64,000 nt of DNA, taken from positions 1 to 64,000 of the forward strand of contig CAZLBP010000018.1 in the NCBI GenBank assembly GCA_964557855.1. Direction: 5' to 3'. A program made the position numbers and the translations under genes. Within the stretch, counting starts at the first letter, position 1; each line of letters begins with the position of its first letter. This DNA comes from JAJRZL01 sp964557855. GTDB taxonomy: Bacteria > Zixibacteria > MSB-5A5 > GN15 > FEB-12. This document shows, one piece after another, positions 17,384 to 26,348 of the stretch. The notes under the pieces were generated by a model. That model was not told where the DNA came from, made no database searches, and saw only the letters and a list, made by a program, of their open reading frames with translations.

Positions 17384-18799
17384 ATGATCCACACTAAACG
17401 ACAGATCAGGGTTGCGGTCGGGGTGTTGACTGCGATGCTGGTTATGTCCGGCCTGGCCTACGGCGACAATTTCACACCGGTGGCGAACCAGGGAAATGAG
17501 ATCGACATAACCAATCCGCCGCAACAGGCACTGACGGAAGGTCGGGATACGTACAGCGCCTACCTGAAACTATATGTCAACAAACCGGAGTCCGACTGGA
17601 AAGACAAGAATGGCGGGATTTACGCCTATGGCTTCCTGGACTATGCTCTGGACACGGTGGTGATGGTAGAAGACGGCATGCGGCACTATCGTACCGGTAT
17701 CTGGGCCGAAGGAGTGTCATCTGTCTGGAACCCGTTGGAAGAAGACAACATCATGGTCACGGCGGTGTTGTTCAATACTGAGCTTCATGTCGGTTATGCC
17801 GATCCGCCCAACGGTAACGCCTTCTTTGCCTATTACAACGACGCGGCGGCCGCCGCTCTGGCCGGCACCAGTGACAGCGACGACACGGGAGGCGGCTACA
17901 CGCACACCGTCTTCGTAGAAGAAGGCACGGCCACGTGGTGAACTTACTGCCCTACAACCAGGTTCTGGTTGAGCAAAGTACATGACGCAGGACACAACTT
18001 TCATTATGTGGCCCTCGTGGCAGACAAAATTACCAAAGCGTATCATCGCTTAGCCACTGATTACAATTTTGCCGGTTATCCCTCGTGCTTTTTCGACGGC
18101 GGCTACCAGGTCCTCGTCGGCGGGTACAGTGGGGAGTCGCCGTATCTCAGTCGCATCAATTCCAGCGGCGCCAGGTCAGTACCTCAAATCGGTCTGATCG
18201 TGTCGGTCGATTATATCGATGCCGACTCGATCCGCTACCATTTTGCGGTCGCCAACGGAGTTGCCGTAAACAACGGGGCGATTATGCCCGGCGGTGTCAC
18301 CGGTGAAGTCGATCTCTTGTTGGACTCGACTTATAACTACAGCGCCGCGACAACCGATCTCGATAATGATAATCTCTATTACATGTTCGATTTCGGTGAC
18401 GGCACACTTACCGACTGGATCGGTCCGTTCACCTCTGCCGCCGCAGCCGTGGCATCTCATGTCTTCTCCGATACCGGTGACTTCTCGATTTCGGTGAAAG
18501 CTCGTGATGTTTTCTATCTGGAGACGGCCTGGAGCCCGACTCTGGACGTTCATGTTCGCTGTTGTATCGATCGCGGCAACGTGGATGATATTGTCGGCGC
18601 CGGCGGAGCGGTCGATGTGGCTGACCTTTCGTATCTGGTTGACTTTCTGTTTCGAAGCGGCCCGGCGCCCGTCTGTGCTGAGGCCGGCAATGTCGATGCT
18701 GTTCTCGGAGTCGGCGGCCTGTATACGGACGTGGCTGATCTATCATATCTCGTAGAATACCTGTTCAAGGCGGGACCGGTGCCACCGCCGTGTATCTGA
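17384..18799 (+). CDS. Putative selenoprotein: Omp28-like UxxC thioredoxin-fold protein with PKD and dockerin-like domains
   Basis: One frame of 471 residues broken only by TGA at 17939-17941. Read as selenocysteine it gives GTATW-U-TYCPTT, where the neighbouring paralogue has GTATW-C-TYCPTT; Sec186 and Cys189 form a UxxC redox pair. Downstream similarity (GHNFHYVALV, AGYPSCFFDGG) continues without a break, so the stop is not the end of a decayed gene. A signal peptide ends near LAYG. After the thioredoxin fold come a PKD domain (FDFGDG, near residue 335) and the dockerin-like module ending PPPCI. A SECIS-like hairpin follows the TGA. Alternatives are a point nonsense mutation or a base error. 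No selenocysteine machinery gene is in the window. Confidence 0.75.
17945..17980 (+). promoter_or_regulatory. Putative bacterial SECIS element
   Basis: The upper stem CAACCA/TGGTTG (17955-17960 with 17966-17971) has six perfect pairs and a five-base loop GGTTC. The lower stem TACTGC/GC-AA-AGTA (17945-17950 with 17973-17980) has six more pairs. The loop begins 19 bases after the TGA and its first two bases are G, as expected for bacterial SECIS hairpins that recruit SelB inside the coding region. Confidence 0.65.
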
Positions 18800-19196
18800 T
18801 TCGATACGCGGTGACGCCTACGAGGAAGCAGTTGGATGAAGGCCCGCCCAGTCACTCGGGCGGGTTGAGAAAGTCTCATTTGGCTGTTGCGGCAGGTCAC
18901 ACGAATCCACGTCAGTGGAGTCGTGTGACCTGCCGCTCCTGCCTGACAACGAATTACGTGTCGGGTCACAATCCCGCTGACGCGGGCTCAAGACCCGACA
19001 CAACAGCTCACGGGGTTCTTCAACAAGCCGTATAGTGCGGGTTTTCCAGAGCCGAATGGAACAATTGAGCGGCGGGAAAGTTATAGAAGGGGGCGGATAC
19101 CATAGCAGTCCGTCGCTGTATGTGGGACCGGAGATGCCGGTCCATGAGAGTCTTTGACGACAGCAAACAAACCCTATAAACAGAGGATTCACCGAT
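18800..19196. other. Intergenic region filled by repeat copy A
   Basis: It contains a small hairpin with arms CCCGCCC/GGGCGGG near 18843-18864 (a possible weak terminator for the selenoprotein gene), the 163-bp repeat, and about 170 bases leading to the M43 protease gene. No coding frame is convincing. Confidence 0.6.
18864..19026 (+). repeat. Dispersed 160-bp intergenic repeat, copy A
   Basis: The ends are GTTGAGAAAG and TTCTTCAAC, imperfect terminal inverted repeats. Inside are two hairpins: one closed by GCGGCAGGTC/GACCTGCCGC and one by GTGTCGGGTC/GACCCGACAC. It is shared with 26590-26752 (inverted) and 42542-42702 (same orientation). It has no coding capacity. Confidence 0.85.
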
Positions 19197-21047
19197 ATGA
19201 CCGATCTCCAGCGATCCCAACTGAATGCTGTTGCGAGTTCAGTTGTATGCAAACTGGTTCTCCTTACGCTGGCAGGGATACTGCTGACCGCCGCCACACT
19301 CCCGGCTGCAGCTATTGATGCGACCGGCCCGAAGCACGATCAGTGCTACACGCAAGTGATCTGGGAGGAGAAGTACGGCAGTCTCAAGGACGGCGGATCA
19401 GCCTGTACTATTCTGGGCGACTGCGATATCTCCAGTGTTCGCGATGCGTACATTCCGGATTCCACCGATCCGATAATGGTGCTACAGCTCTACTTTCATG
19501 TGTTCCGCAACGACGACGGTTCCGACCCGGCGGCCGACGAACAGGATGTCGCCGACGCGGTTGAGGATGCCAACGGTCATTACTTGCCGTTGCGCGTTCA
19601 GTTCGAATACGAAATGCGGTTCGTGAATTCGTCCCAGTTCCGCTACCTGACATCGGATGCCGAGTTCAACCAGATGAAAGCCCAGTATGCCATTGCCCCG
19701 GACTCACAGTTGAACATCTACGTGGCGTCGGTCAACGTCAACGGCTCGGTTTTTTCATTCGGCACATTTCCGTGGGACCCGGACGCTCTCGATGTTTACG
19801 GCGGTATTGTCATGAACAGAACACAGTTTCCGCCTTACAACAGCCGCACTCTGACGCACGAAATCGGACATAATCTGGGCCTCTGGCATACGCATCACGG
19901 TGTCAGCGAAGTATCGACCTGCGGGCCGTGTTACGAGTTCGCCGGGGCTCCGGCCGATGACCGCGGGGACTTCTGCTCCGACACCGATCCAACTCCTACG
20001 AATTACGGTTGCGGCCCGCCGGGAGGCAGTGACCCATGCACGTTCGAGCCGTGGGGACCGACCCACCCGGAAAATCATATGGGCTACGGTGGCTGCCGCA
20101 ATACATTTTCCGTTCAGCAGTGGGGTCGGATGCACTGCTGGACAGACGACGTGCTGACGAGCTGGCAGATCAACGTACAGATTTTCGCTGATACGGTGTT
20201 CGGACCGGCACCGCTTAACGTCAATTTCACCGGCGTCACGCCCAAGACGGTGTTGACCTGGGACTGGGATTTTGGTGACGGCAATGGATCCGGCCTTCAG
20301 AATCCAAGCAATATGTATGTCGACGGCGGCCAATATGACGTCACTGTCGAAATTGAAGCGCTGGACGGCATCTATCAAACGGCTCGGGCCGATTATATCT
20401 CGGTCTATGCCGACACGATGGTAGTGGCTTACGTTACGGGCTCGGCCGGCCAGCAGGTACAAGTGGATGTTTACGCCAATAATAAACTCCCTGTTCGAGA
20501 TATCATCGTGCCTGTTTCCTACGCCGGTCCATTTGATTTGAAGCTGGATTCGGCCTCGGTTGTGGGCTTGCGAACTGAATACGCTTATTCGTTCTCAAAG
20601 GTAGCATCTGACGCCAACAACAAGTTGGCCGCGTACAGGATTCTGACCACACTCGACGGTTCCCAGCCATTACCGCCTGATACCGGCTCTATAATGAGAC
20701 TCTTCTTTACTATCTCCAATTCGCCAGGACCGGGACCCAGTCCAATCGAGATAACATCCTTTGGGGCTTATTCACCTTATTTCGCCGCTGATGCTGGCAA
20801 CTATACACCGGAACTGGTCGCCGGCTCGGTTGACTTCTGCCGCGTGGGTGACGTCAATAACAACGGCTCCGGACCGGATATTGAAGACGTGACCTACCTT
20901 GTCGACTACCTGTTCAAAGGCGGTCCACCGCCTCCGATTATGGAATACGCCGACATAGACGGTTCCGGCGGTATACCGAACGTCGCTGATTTGAGTTATA
21001 CTATCGACTACCTGTTTAAAGGCGGCCCGCCTCCCGTCTGTCCCTAG
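19197..21047 (+). CDS. Secreted M43-type metalloprotease with PKD, cohesin-like and dockerin-like domains
   Basis: 616 residues. A signal-anchor-like N terminus is followed by a zincin domain with HEIGHNLGLWH (His221, Glu222, His225, His231) and a later NHMGYGG Met-turn, which place it in the cytophagalysin/pappalysin family M43. A PKD domain (WDFGDGNGSG) comes next. Then a cohesin-like domain begins DTMVVAYVTGSAGQQVQVDV, closely related to that in the 8305 gene. The dockerin-like module ends PPVCP. The protein should be exported and cleave proteins outside the cell. A strong terminator lies 34 bases after the stop. ATG 19197 has an AGAGG about ten bases upstream. Confidence 0.88.
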   Translation: MTDLQRSQLNAVASSVVCKLVLLTLAGILLTAATLPAAAIDATGPKHDQCYTQVIWEEKYGSLKDGGSACTILGDCDISSVRDAYIPDSTDPIMVLQLYFHVFRNDDGSDPAADEQDVADAVEDANGHYLPLRVQFEYEMRFVNSSQFRYLTSDAEFNQMKAQYAIAPDSQLNIYVASVNVNGSVFSFGTFPWDPDALDVYGGIVMNRTQFPPYNSRTLTHEIGHNLGLWHTHHGVSEVSTCGPCYEFAGAPADDRGDFCSDTDPTPTNYGCGPPGGSDPCTFEPWGPTHPENHMGYGGCRNTFSVQQWGRMHCWTDDVLTSWQINVQIFADTVFGPAPLNVNFTGVTPKTVLTWDWDFGDGNGSGLQNPSNMYVDGGQYDVTVEIEALDGIYQTARADYISVYADTMVVAYVTGSAGQQVQVDVYANNKLPVRDIIVPVSYAGPFDLKLDSASVVGLRTEYAYSFSKVASDANNKLAAYRILTTLDGSQPLPPDTGSIMRLFFTISNSPGPGPSPIEITSFGAYSPYFAADAGNYTPELVAGSVDFCRVGDVNNNGSGPDIEDVTYLVDYLFKGGPPPPIMEYADIDGSGGIPNVADLSYTIDYLFKGGPPPVCP

Positions 21048-21080
21048 TATTCAATAGCGCTCAAATGGAGCAGAATTGCC

Positions 21081-21116
21081 ACGCCCGTCAGGCACGCCTG
21101 ACGGGCGTTCTTGTTT
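21081..21116 (+). terminator. Intrinsic terminator of the M43 protease gene
   Basis: A 13-bp perfect stem (ACGCCCGTCAGGC with its complement, loop AC) is followed by TTCTTGTTT. Confidence 0.85.
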
Positions 21117-21245
21117 GCACCCAACAGGGGCGGCGCGTTCTCGACAAAAATCGCTTTTATCTCAGCCGAAAACTACTATTTTGGACAACTTGAGAAGTAT
21201 GGTAACCGTGAGTTAAAGCTGAAGAAGAATGTTTGAGGCAGATTG

Positions 21246-22199
21246 ATGGCATACAATTTCGCATTGACCGGAGTGTCGGGATACGTTGCTCCGCGGCATC
21301 TGAAAGCTATAAAAGACACCGGCCACAATCTCGTGGCGGCGGTCGATCCGCATGACAGCGCCGGTATTCTGGACCGCGATTTTGACAACGTTCGCTTCTT
21401 TACCGAGTTCGAGCGGTTCGATCGGCATATCGAGAAGCTCCGACGCCAGGTACCGGAGAAAGCGATTCAATACGTCAGTATTTGTTCACCAAATTACCTT
21501 CATGATGCCCACGCCCGCTTCGCACTCCGGGTCGGCGCCCACGCTATATGCGAAAAGCCGCTGGTGCTCAACCCCTGGAATGTTGACGCCCTGGCGGAAC
21601 TGGAGGAGGAATTCGGTAAGCGTATCTTCACCATACTCCAGCTGCGAGTTCATCCCGCGCTGATCTCACTTCGCGACAAGCTGCAAAGTCAACCGACCGA
21701 CACGAAAAAAGACGTGCGGTTAACCTATATTACTTCGCGAGGTCCCTGGTATTTGACATCCTGGAAGGGCAACCTCGAACGCTCAGGCGGCCTGGCGACG
21801 AATATCGGTATACATTTCTTCGACCTGCTCATGTGGTTTTTCGGCGGCGTACGGCATTCGGAAGTGCATGTCAATGAGCCGACCAAGACCGGCGGTTTCC
21901 TGGAACTGGAAAACGCCCGAGTGCAATGGTTTCTTTCCATAGACAGGAACGATTTACCCGATGAAGTCAAAGCCAACGGACAACCGACTTTCAGGTCGAT
22001 TACGATTGACGGTGAGGAGGTTGAGTTCTCGGGCGGCTTCACCGATCTGCATACGATCGTCTATCAGAAGACCCTCGAAGGCAAGGGCTTTGGGTTAGCG
22101 GACGCGCGACCGTCTATCGAAGTAGTTCATGACATCCGGGAGAACGAGCCGATCGGCAGGACGGACATGGCGCATCCGTTGGTTGCGAACTTGAAGTAA
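21246..22199 (+). CDS. WlbA/WbpB-type nucleotide-sugar 3-dehydrogenase (Gfo/Idh/MocA)
   Basis: 317 residues. Rossmann start NFALTGVSGYVAPRHLKAIKDTG, then YVSICSPNYLH, the Gfo/Idh/MocA signature CEKPLVLNPWN, and SRGPWYLTSWKGN, GGLATNIGIHFFDLL and SITIDGEEVEFSGGFTDLH. These are the hallmarks of UDP-N-acetyl-2-amino-2-deoxyglucuronate dehydrogenase (Bordetella WlbA, Pseudomonas WbpB). The family oxidises C3 of a UDP-GlcNAc(A) sugar on the way to 2,3-diamino sugars of O-antigen. None of the usual partners (WbpA, WbpE, WbpD-like) is nearby, so the exact substrate is inferred. ATG 21246 is used; TTG 21243 adjoins it. Confidence 0.85.
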   Translation: MAYNFALTGVSGYVAPRHLKAIKDTGHNLVAAVDPHDSAGILDRDFDNVRFFTEFERFDRHIEKLRRQVPEKAIQYVSICSPNYLHDAHARFALRVGAHAICEKPLVLNPWNVDALAELEEEFGKRIFTILQLRVHPALISLRDKLQSQPTDTKKDVRLTYITSRGPWYLTSWKGNLERSGGLATNIGIHFFDLLMWFFGGVRHSEVHVNEPTKTGGFLELENARVQWFLSIDRNDLPDEVKANGQPTFRSITIDGEEVEFSGGFTDLHTIVYQKTLEGKGFGLADARPSIEVVHDIRENEPIGRTDMAHPLVANLK

Positions 22200-22221
22200 C
22201 CAGGCAGAACGCACTCCAGTA

Positions 22222-22249
22222 CGTCCCCAAGTACAACCCGGGAACGAGG
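22222..22249 (+). repeat. Short interspersed repeat CGTYCCCAAGTACAA-n-GGAACGAGG
   Basis: This 28-base element between two convergent genes is shared with 14086-14113 and, more divergently, 53825-53852. Its arms can pair imperfectly. It may reduce read-through between wlbA-like and gatD, but it has no T tract. Confidence 0.5.
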
Positions 22250-22281
22250 AGCAGAGAGTACTTGTAACCTGAGTACTTGCC

Positions 22282-23664
22282 TCACTTATGAATCTTATGA
22301 ATAAACTCCTCCACCTCGGGGATGCCGCCCTGGAGGATGAGGTAGCCGTTGTAGGGTTCACGGGGGGTGATTTCGCCGCAAATCGGGGTCAGCATGATCT
22401 CTTGGACCTTGTCCAAATCATCGGTCTGTCCCAGCGCCCAGCCCAGCTTGATGTAAGCGACTTCGGGCAACATGTTCTCGGCGGGGATAATGCCGAGGCT
22501 CATGAGATCGCGTCCGGTATCATAGACAACCATATGCACATATCCCCACAGCGTTTGCACCGTCATGTAGATGGCGACCCCGGCTCTGGTGGCGCGCTCG
22601 ATGGCCGGGTAGACCGGTTTGTTGATGTGCCCCAGCCCGGTGCCGGCAATTACGATTCCCTTGTAGCCGTTCTCCACCAGCGAGTCGATGATGTCCGGAT
22701 GCATGTTCGGGTAATAATACACCAGTGCCACTCGTTCTTCGAAATACGGGGCGACTTTGACCTTTCTGTCCTTACGGCGACGGTTATAATTCTGTTTGAG
22801 CGGCGTGATCTTCTCGCGATCAATCATGGCCACCGGAATGTCGCCCAGGGTCCTGAACGTGGACCGGTAGGAGGAGTGCATTTTGCGAACGCGGGTGCCG
22901 AGATGCAGGAGGCCATACTCATCCGACGTCGGCCCGAACATACAGACCGTCACTTCGGCGATGTCCGATTCCGCGGCCGCTTTGGTGGCATGAATGAGGT
23001 TGAGAGCAGCATCGGAGGACGGGCGGTCGGAGGACCGTTGTGAACCGACCATCACGATCGGGACGGGCGAATCCTGTATCATAAACGCCAGCGCCGAGGC
23101 GGTGTGGTGCATGGTATCGGTACCGTGACCGACCACGATGCCGTCAATGCCGTTTTCGATTTGGCGGCCGATAGCTTTCGCGAGCCCAATGTATTCTTTT
23201 GGGCCCATGTTCTCGCTGAACACGGCGAACAGCTTTTCGGTGGTTAGATTGCAGATATCCGCCAGCTCCGGCACGGCGCCGTACAGTTCGCCGGGTGAAA
23301 AGGCGGGTATCACGGCGCCGGTCCGGTAATCCAATCGTGAAGCGATAGTTCCGCCCGTACCCAAGAGCTTGACATACGGTTTGTCGGGTGAGGTAGGAAA
23401 TTCCTGCTCCGGGATCTTGTAATGAGCTTCCTTGTACCCCTCTTCTTTAATGTCGGTGATGGTGTCGACATCAATGCCTATATTATAGCCACTGGCCAGT
23501 TTGAGCACCAGATGGCGGTCATCGTCATTTTCCGAGCGCGGCAGCATGATCCCCTTGAATTCGCCGCGCGAAGTTTTGATTGCCACCTCACCCCACACGC
23601 GGGCGCCGAACTGTTTCATAGCCGCCAGCGCTCGCCCTTTGTAGCCGTGATTAGTTTCACTCAC
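22282..23664 (-). CDS. gatD: Glutamyl-tRNA(Gln) amidotransferase subunit D (archaeal type)
   Basis: 460 residues. The small N-terminal domain (GARVWGEVAIKTSRGEFKG, DDDRHLVLKLASGYNIGI) is diagnostic of GatD. The L-asparaginase-like domain has LLGTGGTIASRLD, VVGHGTDTMHHTA and GTGLGHINKPV. GatD releases ammonia from glutamine for GatE, which converts Glu-tRNA(Gln) to Gln-tRNA(Gln). GTG 23664 was chosen because the overlap GTGAGTGA with the gatE stop places it in a coupled position, and the residues before it (MAMFRWNCC and on) are unlike the family. GatDE is classically archaeal, so its presence in a bacterium suggests transfer. Confidence 0.92.
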   Translation of the reverse strand: MSETNHGYKGRALAAMKQFGARVWGEVAIKTSRGEFKGIMLPRSENDDDRHLVLKLASGYNIGIDVDTITDIKEEGYKEAHYKIPEQEFPTSPDKPYVKLLGTGGTIASRLDYRTGAVIPAFSPGELYGAVPELADICNLTTEKLFAVFSENMGPKEYIGLAKAIGRQIENGIDGIVVGHGTDTMHHTASALAFMIQDSPVPIVMVGSQRSSDRPSSDAALNLIHATKAAAESDIAEVTVCMFGPTSDEYGLLHLGTRVRKMHSSYRSTFRTLGDIPVAMIDREKITPLKQNYNRRRKDRKVKVAPYFEERVALVYYYPNMHPDIIDSLVENGYKGIVIAGTGLGHINKPVYPAIERATRAGVAIYMTVQTLWGYVHMVVYDTGRDLMSLGIIPAENMLPEVAYIKLGWALGQTDDLDKVQEIMLTPICGEITPREPYNGYLILQGGIPEVEEFIHKIHK

Positions 23665-25678
23665 GGGGCAGCATCCTGATGATTTCTTTGTACAGCAGTT
23701 CCAGCGGAACATTGCCAAGCGCGTCTGGCCGCAATTGTCCCATGACCCAGTTTACTTCTGCTTCGGGGCTTTTTGAAGTTCGCCGATTCTCGAACTCGGC
23801 CAGAAGGTCGGGAACACGCGCCAGCAGTTCATCGATATCGCAGGTAACATGCCCCATAGTATCCAGTAAATCTTCGAAATCCGCCTGAGGACGTTCACAA
23901 ACGAGCGGCAGCATCTTGGGTATGATTTCCGTCTGCATCTCATTATGGTAAACCGCTTGCCAGAGCCGGTAAACGATACCAAAGTCATACTCTGCAGGCA
24001 GCCGGAGTTTGCCATCGACATTCTTGAGCACCTGCCCTAATATAACGCCCACCTCTACCGGGGAGGCGTGAAAATTATTTATGATGTCTTCCATAAGCGG
24101 CACCAGGTTTCTCCTGAGAATATAGGCATGGCAGTCCGGAGGTACATTCCATTCGCGAAGCTGTTGAATTCGTGCCGAGACATCCGCCGGCAATGTCTCT
24201 CGTATGGTGTCGATCCTGTCCTGCGAAATCGGCAGAGGCGCCGAATCGGTGTCGGGATACATGCGGTCGGGCCCGGGGAGGACCCGCTCGAAGATAGTTG
24301 TCCCGTCCGGTAGAGACTTTCTCGTTTCGTTGGGCACCCCTTCCATCGCCATGAGGCAGCGCTCCTGTATGACATCCAGTGCGGTATTGACGTCCTGGTC
24401 CTTTCCCCAGACGATTACCTGAGCACCACCCTGCTCCGCCCGTAGTTGTTCTATATACGTCAGCCAGTCCGCGGAGGTCAATCGCGGTTCGAACTCTTCG
24501 CTGTGAATCAGGTTCGGCTTTTCCAGACAGGCAATCACCTTCAGCCTGTCGCTCAGCTCGTCGGCAAAGATTTTCTCGGGTTGCGTGAAGAATGACAGAG
24601 TACCAGCGAAACCGGGGAGGTTCACGACCACCGCGCGGTCATTCGCTCGCACCAGCTTATGGAAGGACGCGGCCCGTTCGGCAAGAGAGGCGGCTTCAAT
24701 ATCTATGTAGCTGAGGCGCCAGTCTTCCGGATTCTCGATGCGTGAACGAAGCTGTTTCCTTATGGCCAGCAGCGCTTTTTGGCGGTAGGCCTCGATATGG
24801 GTCAACTCGGGGATCCAGCGAATGTGGGCAACGCCTTTGATTTCCACTCGAGTGCCGCCGTCGATGCTGACGTTGACATCCTGACGAGCGGCGCCGATGC
24901 CGGTACGGACCTTGCCGGTGCTCCTGACCAGGAAGCGCAAGTAGTGGGCGGCTTCCGCCGCCTCATCGGGAGTGAGCAAATGCGGATACGTGACCGTCTC
25001 AATCAAAGGCATACCCAGACGATCCGTCGTGTAAATGCGTTCGTGGCCGATGTCGGAAACTTCGCGGCAGGCGTCTTCTTCAATGCTGATCTGTATGATG
25101 CCGACTTTCTTGTTCCTGAGCGGGATATTTCCTTCGATTCCGACGATGGCCGTGCGCTGAAACCCGGTGGGAATACTGCCGTCGAGATACTGTTTGCGCG
25201 TAATGTGCAGTTCTCCGACGACGTTGGTTTTCAGCATCAGGGCCACTTCAATGGCAATATCCAGAGCTTCCTGGTTGATCTTGAACGGTGGGGTGTCATC
25301 GAACTCGTAGGTACAGGCCGTTTCGTTCTTAATGCGGTAGGTGATGTTTTTGCGGGTTTTCTTCTCCATGAGGGCGGTACCGTCGTACTCCCCCATCTCG
25401 CTCAGGGTGGGACGCATGTGCCTGATGATCTCCGAGTCGAATTCGCTTCCCCGCTGGTATATCCCGGCCGGACAGCGGCAGAATAGTTTCTGTTTGGTGA
25501 GCAGCTGTTGGTGAATCTCGAGGCCGCATTTGAAGCCGAGTGCCTGATAGGTGCCTGCATCGGCCTGTATGCGGGGTACGTAACCGACGAGGTTTCGGGT
25601 CTTCTGATAGTTCTCGAGCGGGTTCAGTTGTACCTGGGGCGAGGCTGTGGTGTCGGCCGGTTTGTCGCTATTTCCCAT
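23657..25678 (-). CDS. gatE: Glutamyl-tRNA(Gln) amidotransferase subunit E (archaeal type)
   Basis: 673 residues. GFKCGLEIHQQLLTKQKLFCRCP is the GatB/GatE cradle signature. ITRKQYLDGSIPTGFQRT, QISIEEDACRE and GIGAARQDVNVSIDGGTRVEIKG follow. An inserted domain (about 320-440) resembling the AspRS GAD domain, present in GatE but not in typical GatB, and a YqeY-like C-terminal tail (about 530-660) complete it. GatE phosphorylates Glu-tRNA(Gln) and transfers ammonia from GatD. Its stop overlaps gatD by eight bases, so the two are one operon. The ATG at 25678 has no obvious ribosome site. Confidence 0.93.
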   Translation of the reverse strand: MGNSDKPADTTASPQVQLNPLENYQKTRNLVGYVPRIQADAGTYQALGFKCGLEIHQQLLTKQKLFCRCPAGIYQRGSEFDSEIIRHMRPTLSEMGEYDGTALMEKKTRKNITYRIKNETACTYEFDDTPPFKINQEALDIAIEVALMLKTNVVGELHITRKQYLDGSIPTGFQRTAIVGIEGNIPLRNKKVGIIQISIEEDACREVSDIGHERIYTTDRLGMPLIETVTYPHLLTPDEAAEAAHYLRFLVRSTGKVRTGIGAARQDVNVSIDGGTRVEIKGVAHIRWIPELTHIEAYRQKALLAIRKQLRSRIENPEDWRLSYIDIEAASLAERAASFHKLVRANDRAVVVNLPGFAGTLSFFTQPEKIFADELSDRLKVIACLEKPNLIHSEEFEPRLTSADWLTYIEQLRAEQGGAQVIVWGKDQDVNTALDVIQERCLMAMEGVPNETRKSLPDGTTIFERVLPGPDRMYPDTDSAPLPISQDRIDTIRETLPADVSARIQQLREWNVPPDCHAYILRRNLVPLMEDIINNFHASPVEVGVILGQVLKNVDGKLRLPAEYDFGIVYRLWQAVYHNEMQTEIIPKMLPLVCERPQADFEDLLDTMGHVTCDIDELLARVPDLLAEFENRRTSKSPEAEVNWVMGQLRPDALGNVPLELLYKEIIRMLPRE

Positions 25679-25991
25679 TTGAGTCAGTCTATCGATTCAT
25701 TTTCGGACAACGTGCGAATACCAGTTTCCGCACGACCTTACGGACGGGTAAGGATAAGCAAACAAGAAGGCTAGCGCAATCAATTCGAGAGGAAGAACGA
25801 GAGATCCGTTTCGGATTATTCATGAATTGTCGAAGCACCTATCGGCCTCTTGAGCAGTTTCCGTTCTTCACCCTTCGACTCCGCTCAGGGTGACGGGTTA
25901 GAAGTCATAGTGAGTCCACCCAGGACGGAGACCATGAAGTGCCTCACTCCGGACTATGTCGCTGTTTCAGCTCAGTCGGGCTACAGTACCG
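25679..25991. other. Intergenic region upstream of gatE with a short palindrome
   Basis: The TCACCCT/AGGGTGA hairpin at 25868-25893 encloses TCGACTCCGCTC, a short interspersed palindrome type. The gatE promoter should lie here but is not evident. Nothing else is recognisable. Confidence 0.5.
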
Positions 25992-26348
25992 CTAATAGTT
26001 ATGGGTACCGACAACTACTTCCTTACCGAAGTTTTCTTTGACCAAATTCGCTACTTTGTCGAAATCGAGCGGGCATTGTCCGGTCTTTTTGGCTTTGACG
26101 ACGCAGGTTCCGAGATGAATTACATCGTACTCTCGGTCCAGCGAGGCCGCGATTTCTCCCATCAAAGTCAGTTTGGGCATAATCAAGCCGGGGCAGTCGC
26201 CGCAGTTACCGAGTGCGACCAGTTCCAGGTCGTCGTCGTAGCGGGCGAATTCACCCTCTTTGAGGCTCATGGCTTTGAGGCATTTCTCGCAGGCGACACA
26301 GAGTTGATCCTGAATGCGTTTGCAGCCGACAATAGCGATTTTTGTCAT
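25992..26348 (-). CDS. CGGC domain-containing metal-binding protein
   Basis: 118 residues with an AAGGAAG ribosome site before ATG 26348. Cysteines are arranged as CKRIQDQLCVACEKC near residues 9-23, GNCGDCPG at about 49-56 and GTCVVKAKKTGQCP near 80-93, matching the CGGC domain family of predicted Zn or other metal-binding proteins. The region around VALGNCGDCPGLIMPKL is the family core. Molecular function is unknown; these proteins are common in anaerobes. It stands alone between repeats. Confidence 0.8.
   Translation of the reverse strand: MTKIAIVGCKRIQDQLCVACEKCLKAMSLKEGEFARYDDDLELVALGNCGDCPGLIMPKLTLMGEIAASLDREYDVIHLGTCVVKAKKTGQCPLDFDKVANLVKENFGKEVVVGTHNY

Noticed and set aside
17939..17941. 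TGA as evidence that the whole genome uses a recoded genetic code
   Set aside because: Many genes in the window end with TGA at the expected C terminus (for example the FG-GAP protein and pckA's neighbours), so only this one in-frame TGA is special.
17384..18799. Two separate genes, one truncated at 17941 and one starting at TTG 17969
   Set aside because: The second frame has no ribosome site, starts inside a thioredoxin domain and is in the same frame as the first; the TGA replaces a conserved Cys.
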